Part shown: positions 6,760-11,747 of the stretch, piece after piece
Position numbering within the stretch: position 1 is the first letter of the stretch
Layout: every line of letters starts with the position of its first letter
Notes under the pieces: generated by a model
Seen by the model: the letters and a program-made list of their open reading frames with translations, nothing else
What the model was told of the DNA's origin: nothing
The model's database searches: none
Made by a program: the position numbers and the translations under genes
DNA from: Kiritimatiellia bacterium
Lineage (GTDB): Bacteria; Verrucomicrobiota; Kiritimatiellia; SLAD01
NCBI GenBank assembly: GCA_007127595.1
Contig: SKZA01000299.1
Location: 1 to 11,747 of the forward strand
Length of the DNA: 11,747 nucleotides
Direction of reading: 5' to 3'

Positions 6760-8457
6760 TCATTTTATGATTTGTTGAGTGCCGGCTCCGGGGTTCTTGG
6801 CGGCTTCCGCTGTGGTTTCCAACGCCTTCTGCATGATGCGCTCGACCCGGTCGGCGGCCTCGTCCAGGACCTGTTTGCGCTCGGTCCATTCCTTGTCGCG
6901 TTCATCGCTCTTCGCTTTTTCCTGCTCGAGCAGGACACGCGCAAGGTCCGGGTTCTCTGCCGCATAAGCCGCCATTATTTCTTCCGGCGTCTTTCCGGCG
7001 GTTTGCATCTGCTTGTTCAGGTCCAGAAGGGATTGCCGTTTCGCCGGATCGTCAACTAGGCTGATCAAGGTGGCCAAATCAGCACCTTTACGGCTCTCAA
7101 TCCGTTGCGCCTCATCCTCGCGTGCCAGTTGGGCGCGGGCGGCGGCCTCGTCCCGCTCGATTTTTAGGCGCTCCTGCTCAAACTCCAACTCGAGCCGCCG
7201 CTTTTCCTGTTTTACCTTCAGCCACATTTGTGTGATGGCAACTTCGTTCTCTTCTTCCAAGCGTTTGGCTTCCCGGCTATACGCGTCGCCCAATTTCTTC
7301 AGGCCGATTTCGTTGGCCGTTTGCGCGGTGGCTTGGGCAAAGGCAAAGTCTGCCGCCTGCTTGTCAATTTCCTGACGATGCACCAGCCGCAGGAGGGCCA
7401 GTTCCTGAGTCCGGTGTTCCGTGGCCAAGCCCCGTTCTTGCGCCAATTGCGCGATGTATTCATTCAATTCCGCTTCCGACTTGAATTGATCCATCTTATC
7501 CGAGGCCAGCAGTTCGCGCAGACGCTGATCCAACTCGATCTGTCGCCGTTTCACCTCGACATCACCGGATTTCATCCGCAGCTCTTCGTATTCCTTGCCG
7601 GTGAACTCCGCTGCCGCCACGCGGATCAATTCCAATCCGTAACGGGGCAGTACATCCTTCATGGTTTGCGTCAGCGCATCTTCAATATGGAGTCGGCGTT
7701 GGGGGTCTTTGACCAAGTCTTCGATCGTCGACGTATTGGCGATGTTTTCCATCGCGTACCGGATCTCGCCGGTGAGCAGGGTCTCGATTTCCTGAAACGT
7801 TAGACGCTGATTGCCCTTGAATACGTTGGCCAGAAAGTCGGCCGCTTTCTTGTCAACGAAGTGAAACGCTACCTCCGTGTAAAGCTCAACCGGTATATCT
7901 TCCGCTGTGCGCAGGGCTTCTACCCGCAGCGGCAGGACGACGTCGCCGTTCTCCACCAGGACCACCGTGCGGGGCGGGGGATTGCCCCAATGATTGATCT
8001 TAAGCGCCATGCTTTCCGGGTTGTAGCGGCCGGGTGACAAGACATCCTTAAGCGCGCCACCATCCAGCAAAAGGGCGACAGTGCCTGCTTCGACAATTAG
8101 GCCGTCCTTCAGCATGGGCCGGATGTCACCGATTTCGAATCGTTCAGCCAACACCCCGCCCGGCCGTTGCCAGCGTCCACCGGCAATGCCGGCCCGCGTA
8201 TCTGGAAACAGCGGGGTACTGCAGTTCCAGCAGAAGTGCGACTCATTCCCGACCCACTTATTGCAGGTCGGACAACGCCACCATCCTCCGGGCGCACCCG
8301 CGCCGCACTGGCCGCAGAAGCGGGCGGCCTTCTTCACGCGATTACCGCAGCGCGGCGCTTTCGGATTTTGCCGGGCAGCCGTCAAGGCTTCGCCCGTCAA
8401 TACCTTTCCCGTTCGGGAATCGACCAATGCCTGACAACGATCTGAAAACAAGCCCAT
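6760..8457 (-). CDS. Zinc-ribbon SPFH/band-7 protein with long coiled coil (YdjI-like)
   Basis: ATG 8457 is chosen over ATG 8463 because AAGGAG (8465-8470) is seven bases from it and only one base from the other; length is then 565 residues. The N-terminus has two zinc-ribbon-like units: C37, C48-x2-C51 (first CxxC half lost, Ala34 where Cys is expected) and a complete C62-x2-C65-x10-C76-x2-C79. Residues about 100-290 match the SPFH/band-7 pattern of the 'virion core protein'/YdjI type (GTVALLLDGG, DVLSPGRYNP, VELYTEVAFHFVD, LLPRYGLELIRV-like strand-helix). Residues 290-460 are a highly charged coiled coil with an Ala/Gln/Glu repeat, followed by a helical tail (PEEIMAAYAAENPDLARVLL). SPFH proteins oligomerise as membrane-scaffolding rings; B. 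subtilis YdjI is encoded with PspA-type membrane-stress proteins. No membrane helix is visible, so association is probably peripheral. The gene is translationally coupled to the regulator upstream. Family call is secure, function inferred. Confidence 0.88.
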   Translation of the reverse strand: MGLFSDRCQALVDSRTGKVLTGEALTAARQNPKAPRCGNRVKKAARFCGQCGAGAPGGWWRCPTCNKWVGNESHFCWNCSTPLFPDTRAGIAGGRWQRPGGVLAERFEIGDIRPMLKDGLIVEAGTVALLLDGGALKDVLSPGRYNPESMALKINHWGNPPPRTVVLVENGDVVLPLRVEALRTAEDIPVELYTEVAFHFVDKKAADFLANVFKGNQRLTFQEIETLLTGEIRYAMENIANTSTIEDLVKDPQRRLHIEDALTQTMKDVLPRYGLELIRVAAAEFTGKEYEELRMKSGDVEVKRRQIELDQRLRELLASDKMDQFKSEAELNEYIAQLAQERGLATEHRTQELALLRLVHRQEIDKQAADFAFAQATAQTANEIGLKKLGDAYSREAKRLEEENEVAITQMWLKVKQEKRRLELEFEQERLKIERDEAAARAQLAREDEAQRIESRKGADLATLISLVDDPAKRQSLLDLNKQMQTAGKTPEEIMAAYAAENPDLARVLLEQEKAKSDERDKEWTERKQVLDEAADRVERIMQKALETTAEAAKNPGAGTQQIIK

Positions 8458-8464
8458 GACCATG

Positions 8465-8470
8465 CTCCTT
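8465..8470 (-). promoter_or_regulatory. Ribosome-binding site AAGGAG overlapping the upstream gene's stop codon
   Basis: AAGGAG on the minus strand begins with the last base(s) of the TAA stop (8470-8472) of the HTH-zinc-finger gene, giving TAAAGGAGC followed by ATG. It is seven bases from ATG 8457 but one base from ATG 8463, so it selects the inner start of the SPFH gene. The stop/ribosome-site fusion implies tight translational coupling of the two genes. Confidence 0.75.
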
Positions 8471-8820
8471 TATTTCTTCTTCTCCGATTTCTTGTCCGTA
8501 TGTTCTTCGCAGGTGCGGATCTTTTTACGCGTCCAGCAATCATTGCAGATCGGCTCATCGCACACCTTGCACTTCTGTTGCACGGAGAGCCGGCTGTAGT
8601 AGCGCTTGCCACAGCTCGCGCAGCGCGTCTCCGGAGGATTGCGATTCGTCTTGCTTTGTTCGAGGTAGGCATGGAGGTCGGGGGTGGCGACACGGAAAAC
8701 GCGTCCGACGCGAACGGCGGGTAGCTCGCCGGAGCGAACCAGTTTGTAAATCAACTGATAGTTGACGCCGAGGACCTCCGCGACTTCTTCGAGCGATAAA
8801 AATGGCTTTTCCAGGGGCAT
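8470..8820 (-). CDS. HTH excisionase-fold protein fused to a FYVE-like double zinc finger; first gene of the operon
   Basis: Start ATG 8820 has AAGGA seven bases upstream; a TTG 57 bases further up lacks such a site. The 116-residue protein has an HTH_17/excisionase-type winged helix at 7-54 (FLSLEEVAEVLGVNYQLIYK, then SGELPAVRVGRVFRV), as in Xis and MerR-like proteins. The C-terminal half is a zinc-binding module with eight ligands: C67-x2-C70-x13-C84-x2-C87-x4-C92-x2-C95-x8-C104-x2-H107. The inner C-x2-C-x4-C-x2-C and the terminal IRTCEEH mimic a FYVE or treble-clef cross-brace. The chain ends in a Lys-rich tail (KKSEKKK). Zinc modules are shared by the first three proteins of the operon. 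The role is probably that of a transcription factor or DNA-bound adaptor; excisionase function is unlikely because no integrase is nearby. FYVE likeness is spacing only. Confidence 0.82.
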   Translation of the reverse strand: MPLEKPFLSLEEVAEVLGVNYQLIYKLVRSGELPAVRVGRVFRVATPDLHAYLEQSKTNRNPPETRCASCGKRYYSRLSVQQKCKVCDEPICNDCWTRKKIRTCEEHTDKKSEKKK

Positions 8821-8848
8821 AACCAAGTCCTTGATTAAATGTTTCTCC

Positions 8849-8877
8849 TGTTTATCTTTATTTATCTCTGGTGTCAA
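8849..8877 (-). promoter_or_regulatory. Possible sigma70-type promoter of the six-gene operon
   Basis: On the minus strand TTGACA (8872-8877) is a perfect -35 hexamer. At 17 bases lies TAAACA (8849-8854), a poor -10 (three of six matches); the alternative GATAAA (8851-8856) is at 15 bases. It sits 29-57 bases from the start codon at 8820. The -35 is read directly; use as a promoter is inference. Confidence 0.4.
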
Positions 8878-8911
8878 TCAATTATTTTAAAACATTTTTG
8901 CACTTGGTTTA

Positions 8912-9055
8912 TTTGCGCCCAAATTGGGCATTGGTGTCCTCGGCGCCGGTGGAACGGGGGAGGTGTATGGGGTTGAGCATACGACGTTGGAGCGAAGGTA
9001 CGCGCTGAAGTTGATGCCGGGGGTCTCTTGGCTGGGAAAATGTGACAATGCCTAA
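8912..9055 (+). pseudogene. Relic of a Ser/Thr kinase N-lobe
   Basis: The frame translates from about 8924 as LGIGVLGAGGTGEVYGVEHT, then TLERRYALKLMPG, before losing likeness and stopping at TAA 9053-9055. GAGGTGEVY is the glycine-rich ATP-binding loop, and Lys in YALKLM is the subdomain II lysine, with the spacing of Hanks kinases. It lacks an ATG/GTG start, an upstream stop lies at 8888-8890, and there is no C-lobe, so it cannot be a working kinase. It lies just upstream of and divergent from the operon's first gene. It probably remains from a deletion or recombination that removed the rest. A longer kinase gene may once have been paired with the operon. Nothing else convincing was found in 8821-9156 apart from the promoter candidate and a possible further scrap at 9096-9140. 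Confidence 0.7.
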
Positions 9056-9156
9056 CAATACTTCTTGGGGCTCGAGCATAGCTAGAGGAGGAGGCGTGTT
9101 TGGGCCCCGCCATGAGGATCGATACCAGTTGAGCGACGAGACGCGTGATACAGTGC

Positions 9157-9483
9157 CTATCGCGCCATTATGCCTAGGAGGCAGTGCAGTTGGCAGGCAA
9201 TATCACCAATGTGTTTACGGTCGTCGCCCAGATTTCTGCGCCATGTAATATCTTCGCCGCTTTTAGCCATGTTTCGGCTCAGGATGTTACACGCATCAAT
9301 AAAGGCATTGTGGGCGCGAGTCCGCTCATCTTCCATCTCTTGTCGCGCTTCTGCAGAAGCCATAAACCAGTCCGTTCGCTTGCGCGCATAACGCACTGCA
9401 GCCAGTACCATGTTATCGACAAGATCGGTATGCCTCGAGCCCTTAATCGCCCTATACAGGCTTTCTATATCTTCAAAACTCAT
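9157..9483 (-). CDS. Small helical protein of unknown function (possibly DUF3232-like)
   Basis: A 108-residue protein from ATG 9483; TTG at 9492 three codons upstream is less likely. The ribosome site is weak. It appears all-helical, with charged conserved-looking stretches: SRHTDLVDNMVLAAVRYAR, ERTRAHNAFIDACNILSRNM, GDDRKHIGDIACQLHCLLGI. The last two look like a known bacterial family recalled as DUF3232; this label is from memory and uncertain. No enzyme motif, signal peptide or membrane helix was seen. It stands alone, convergent with nothing, between kinase relics and the AbiE pair. Such small proteins are common in accessory regions. Coding is supported by an intact frame with natural amino-acid composition; the opposite-strand frames look random. 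Function is not assigned. Confidence 0.6.
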   Translation of the reverse strand: MSFEDIESLYRAIKGSRHTDLVDNMVLAAVRYARKRTDWFMASAEARQEMEDERTRAHNAFIDACNILSRNMAKSGEDITWRRNLGDDRKHIGDIACQLHCLLGIMAR

Positions 9484-9772
9484 TACTCGCAATCAGTAGA
9501 ATTACGCCGCACATTTTTCTGTCCAGAGTGAGAGAGAAGATAGGCACAGACATCCTTGATTCCGAGAATATTCTTAAAGTTTCAGTTCAGCCTTCCCAGT
9601 CAGGAGTGCTACCATTCACGGACAAGAGGAATAAATGGTGGTCTCGACTTCAGCCACTGCGCTTCTACGGTCATGCGGTAAGCCGGCGACCCGCTGCTAA
9701 CCCGGCGACCACGCTGATGCACTGAAACCGGGCGAGGTGGTCCCGGAGGGGCATCTCGGCGGGTGGGAATCG
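9484..9772. other. Intergenic stretch without a supportable gene
   Basis: This gap lies between the small helical protein gene and the AbiE operator. A 65-codon frame from GTG 9528 has no recognisable motif or ribosome site and was not called. Within it, CCGGCGACCCGCTG (from 9683) and CCGGCGACCACGCTG (9702-9716) form an imperfect tandem repeat with a 19-base period. No terminator or RNA gene was seen. Confidence 0.5.
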
Positions 9773-9822
9773 ATTTTCATTGCAACAAGGAGACGGAAGT
9801 GTCATTATGTTGCAATGAAAAT
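9773..9822 (+). promoter_or_regulatory. Perfect 15-bp inverted repeat over the abiEi start: likely autoregulatory operator
   Basis: ATTTTCATTGCAACA (9773-9787) and TGTTGCAATGAAAAT (9808-9822) are perfect inverted copies, separated by 20 bases. The right arm contains the ATG (9815) of the antitoxin gene. The loop begins with AAGGAG (9787-9792). AbiEi antitoxins are known to bind inverted repeats at their own promoter and repress cooperatively, so an operator is the natural reading. As RNA, the same arms could hide the start codon. A mini-frame GTG 9799 to TGA 9825 (eight codons) has ideal spacing from the AAGGAG and overlaps the start. Confidence 0.75.
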
Positions 9823-10453
9823 TGAAGAGCTGCGAAATATCTTGGGCGACCAGGCGGTGTTCCGGACAGGAAACCTGCTGGCTGGGCAGGACGCGCCCGC
9901 CCATGTCCGGCGGCAATTGGCGCGGTGGGTGAAGGCGGGGAAAGTTATTCCGCTCCGTAGGGGACTCTACGTGCTGGCGGAGCCGTACGCGAAACAAACG
10001 CCGCATCCCTTCATACTGGCCAATGAAATGCGCCGGGCCTCCTATGTCAGCATGCAGTCGGCCCTTGCCTGGTACGGGTGCATTCCGGAATATGTGCCGA
10101 CGGTAACAAGCGTAACCACGGAACGACCGGAAGAAATAGAAAACGTCAAGGGCCGCTTTATCTTCCGTCATATCAAAAGAGATCTTCTGTGGGGCATGAC
10201 GCGGGAGGAGGTCGCGCCGGGCCAGATCGCGCTGGTGGCCTCTCCCGAAAAGGCCTTGATTGATCTGCTCTATCTAACAGCACACAGCGATGACGAGGGA
10301 TATCTTGATGAACTGCGATTGGATCCCGGGCACCGTCTATCGCCAGACCGCCTGATTGAGATGGCCGATCGCACGGGCTCCCAAAAAGTATTGCGCGCTG
10401 TTCATTACTTGGCCCGGGCATGGAAGCAGACGGAGGGGGGAGAGGATATATGA
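9815..10453 (+). CDS. abiEi: AbiEi-family antitoxin (type IV toxin-antitoxin, transcriptional regulator)
   Basis: A 212-residue protein starting at ATG 9815. The frame continues upstream to GTG 9737, but those 26 codons look non-conserved and overlap the inverted-repeat arms. Residues 1-55 are a winged helix (ELRNILGDQAVFRTGNLLAG, then ARWVKAGKVIPLRRGLYVL), typical of AbiEi, which represses its own promoter. Residues 66-212 form the antitoxin domain (YVSMQSALAWYGCIPEYVPT, FIFRHIKRDLLWG, VASPEKALIDLLYL). AbiEi neutralises the nucleotidyltransferase toxin AbiEii without stable complex formation (type IV), and the pair can give abortive phage infection. The stop TGA overlaps the ATG of the toxin gene by four bases (ATGA, 10450-10453), so expression is coupled. 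Length is in the normal family range. Nothing appears broken. Phage defence here is inferred from family, not shown. Confidence 0.9.
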   Translation: MKIEELRNILGDQAVFRTGNLLAGQDAPAHVRRQLARWVKAGKVIPLRRGLYVLAEPYAKQTPHPFILANEMRRASYVSMQSALAWYGCIPEYVPTVTSVTTERPEEIENVKGRFIFRHIKRDLLWGMTREEVAPGQIALVASPEKALIDLLYLTAHSDDEGYLDELRLDPGHRLSPDRLIEMADRTGSQKVLRAVHYLARAWKQTEGGEDI

Positions 10454-11253
10454 AGGATTTACTGCTGAATACCCTGCGTGATGAATCCGACGCCTTGCGC
10501 AAACGCAATCGGGCCCGCGAATTTCTGCAGGCGCGCATTTTGCTGTCCCTCCAGGATCAGGGTGCCTTCGCCAACTGGGCTTTTGTAGATGGGACAGCTT
10601 TGCGTTTTCTCTACGACCTGCCACGCTATTCCGAAGACCTGGACTTCTCGCTGCGGGCCCCCGGTGACGACGCCCGCTTCGCGTCCATCCTGCGGGCCGT
10701 TAAATCGGATCTCGTAGCCGAGGCGTACGAAGTGGACATCCGGGTCAGGGAGCAACGGACCGTCGCCGCCGCCATAATCAAATTCCGAGGGCTTCTCTAT
10801 GAAATGGACCTTTCCCCGCATCGCGACGAGACGTTTGCGGTCAAGGTGGAGATGGACACGAACCCACCGTCTGGCGCGGTATGTACGACGCGACTCGTGC
10901 GTAAACACTATCTGCTCCATCTCATGCAGCATGACCAAAGCTCCTTACTAGCCGGCAAGCTGCACGCCGTTTTGACGCGCAAATATACCAAGGGCCGGGA
11001 CCTATACGACTTGCTGTGGTATCTCTCGTCACCTGAATGGCCACCGCCGAACCTTGACCTATTGAGCGATGCCCTGGAGCAGACGGGTTGGGCTGGGGAG
11101 GCCCTGACGGAAACCGCCTGGCGGCAGGCGATCGCGGCACAACTCAAGAATATTGACTGGAAGCAAGCGCGTGAAGATGTGGCCCCCTTTCTCGAACGCA
11201 GTCAGGAGATCAATTTGATTGCGCCGGAACCCCTTGAACAATTGCTGAGATAA
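10450..11253 (+). CDS. abiEii: AbiEii-family nucleotidyltransferase toxin (type IV toxin-antitoxin)
   Basis: A 267-residue protein, starting at ATG 10450 inside the antitoxin stop (ATGA). Motif I is VDGTALRF (46-53) followed by RYSEDLDF (59-66), the nucleotide-binding loop and the acidic metal ligands. VEMD (133-136) is a plausible second acidic motif. AGKLHAVLTRKYTKGRDLYD (168-187) is the K-x(n)-R-D motif region of AbiEii/MNT-like toxins. Members transfer nucleotides to targets; related MenT toxins modify tRNA acceptor ends, and AbiEii prefers GTP. The first residue of motif I is Asp instead of the usual Gly (GGT/S to DGT), which might alter activity. The rest is intact and full-length. No terminator was seen in the 113 bp before the next gene. 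Confidence 0.9.
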   Translation: MKDLLLNTLRDESDALRKRNRAREFLQARILLSLQDQGAFANWAFVDGTALRFLYDLPRYSEDLDFSLRAPGDDARFASILRAVKSDLVAEAYEVDIRVREQRTVAAAIIKFRGLLYEMDLSPHRDETFAVKVEMDTNPPSGAVCTTRLVRKHYLLHLMQHDQSSLLAGKLHAVLTRKYTKGRDLYDLLWYLSSPEWPPPNLDLLSDALEQTGWAGEALTETAWRQAIAAQLKNIDWKQAREDVAPFLERSQEINLIAPEPLEQLLR

Positions 11254-11366
11254 AATTGCACCGTCTTACCATGATCAAATAATACGAAGGATTTTCTCCG
11301 TGTCTTGACGCCCAGCTATGGTTACACTGCCTTGAGTTAATCAGCATTGTTCGATTCGGGGTAGCC

Positions 11367-11657
11367 ATGGACAAATCATTAGGAGATCAACCGACACCGC
11401 GACCGGCTGACGATCTGGGCGAAGGCATCGTCTCGATCGGCGAGGTCCTGACCCGCCGCCAGCGCGCTCGTCTGAAGGCGGGCGATGTGTTGCTCGGGCG
11501 CTACAAGATTTTGGGCGAACTGGGGCAGGGCGGCATGGGGCTGGTGTTCCGCTGTCTTGACGAGGTCTCAGGTATCGAAGTGGCCGTCAAGATGCTGCCA
11601 CCGGAAGTTTCCCGCGATTCCGAGCGGAAGCCGGGGTCGGACCACAGGTTTTTCTAG
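11367..11657 (+). pseudogene. Ser/Thr kinase gene broken after the N-lobe
   Basis: ATG 11367 starts a Hanks-type kinase: a 40-residue N-terminal arm, then LLGRYKILGELGQGGMGLVF (42-61) containing the glycine-rich loop GQGGMG, and VAVKMLPPEVSRDSE (72-86) with the ATP-anchoring Lys75. After Glu86 (about 11624) kinase likeness ends abruptly; ten unrelated codons (RKPGSDHRFF) lead to TAG at 11655-11657. The catalytic loop and C-lobe are absent to the window edge, so the protein cannot be an active kinase. A deletion, insertion or assembly break at about 11625 is likely. The start has a weak purine-rich site (GGGG, five to eight bases upstream). It lies 113 bp after the AbiE pair. If the missing part lies further right, an inserted element separates the halves. 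Confidence 0.8.
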
Positions 11658-11747
11658 AGCATCAACGACTTACGACAGGGAGAAGGCACTATTTGGGGGC
11701 TTAGAGGCGTTTTTTGCGGGTGTTTTGGGTCTCTAAGGGTTTAGAAT
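11625..11747. mobile_element. Sequence beyond the kinase break, possible end of a mobile or repeated element
   Basis: From about 11625 the sequence departs from the kinase reading frame. It starts with CCGGGGTCGGACCACAGG, a string resembling termini I associate, from memory, with IS200-like/REP-associated transposase regions. CTTAGAG (11700-11706) and CTCTAAG (11731-11737) are a perfect 7-bp inverted repeat. No transposase is visible because the window ends. The element call is inference; only the abrupt boundary and the inverted repeat are seen. Confidence 0.3.

Noticed and set aside
6759..6771. ATCAT-TTT-ATGAT inverted repeat at the end of the SPFH gene as a terminator
   Set aside because: AT-only 5-bp stem is too weak, and the FHA gene follows with its own ribosome site.
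7228..7803. Plus-strand 191-codon frame opposite the SPFH gene
   Set aside because: Antisense to the conserved SPFH region; no motif or ribosome site.
8470..8820. HTH protein as a phage excisionase or part of an integrated element
   Set aside because: No integrase, att repeats or tRNA nearby, and it is coupled to an SPFH gene; the fold alone does not imply excision.
8917..8929. Palindrome GCCCAA-A-TTGGGC near the operon promoter
   Set aside because: Only 6-bp arms, and it lies inside the kinase relic frame; expected by chance, so not called an operator.
9528..9725. 65-codon frame from GTG
   Set aside because: No motif, no ribosome site, Arg/Pro-rich end over a short tandem repeat; not supportable as a gene.
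11305..11328. TTGACG and TACACT upstream of the second kinase as a promoter
   Set aside because: The hexamers are only 12 bases apart, too short for a sigma70 promoter.
1..11747. Left-edge kinase C-part and right-edge kinase N-part as one gene across a circular element
   Set aside because: Right N-lobe runs into unrelated sequence with a stop, and the middle of the kinase is missing, so joining the ends would not restore a gene.

Overview
The window looks like accessory chromosome from a diderm (Gram-negative) bacterium. It encodes a Lpp-type lipoprotein, two proteins ending in an aromatic residue that look like outer-membrane barrels, and Sec signal peptides. Several bacterial Ser/Thr (Hanks-type) kinase genes or gene pieces, an FHA protein, and Ala-rich kinase tails suggest a signalling-rich lineage such as the PVC group (Kiritimatiellota, Lentisphaerota, Verrucomicrobiota). 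That lineage guess is inference only and weak. No rRNA, tRNA or CRISPR array was seen.

Left edge (3-1514, +): the 3' end of a membrane-anchored Ser/Thr kinase. The last helix of the kinase domain is followed by one membrane segment and a tail of four repeats. It converges on an outer-membrane barrel gene (1525-2334, -). The gap 2335-2699 holds a strong hairpin and a decayed VapB/VagC-type antitoxin (2499-2642, +) that has no toxin.

Centre (8820 down to 2700, all -): six genes with gaps of 0 to 54 bp, almost certainly one operon. In transcription order they are: (1) a HTH excisionase-fold protein with a FYVE-like double zinc finger; (2) a zinc-ribbon SPFH/band-7 protein with a long coiled coil; (3) a zinc-ribbon FHA protein; (4) a lipoprotein and (5) a C-terminally anchored periplasmic protein, both CsgG/LpoB/FlgT-like; (6) a small outer-membrane beta-barrel. 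Read together, this is a candidate envelope-spanning system. It has a cytoplasmic regulator, a membrane-scaffold SPFH protein, a phosphothreonine reader that could couple to the kinases on both flanks, and three envelope parts. I know of no described system with this composition.

Right part (8878-11747): a scrap-yard and defence-like region. It holds a kinase N-lobe relic (8912-9055, +), a small helical protein of unknown function (9157-9483, -), and a complete AbiE-type type IV toxin-antitoxin pair (9815-11253, +). The pair has a perfect 15-bp inverted repeat over its start codon. Last comes a second kinase gene (11367, +) that breaks off after the N-lobe. The sequence beyond the break (about 11625-11747) looks foreign to the kinase and may be the end of a mobile or repeated element. 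Kinase pieces at three places, an orphan antitoxin and a TA module suggest repeated rearrangement around the central operon.
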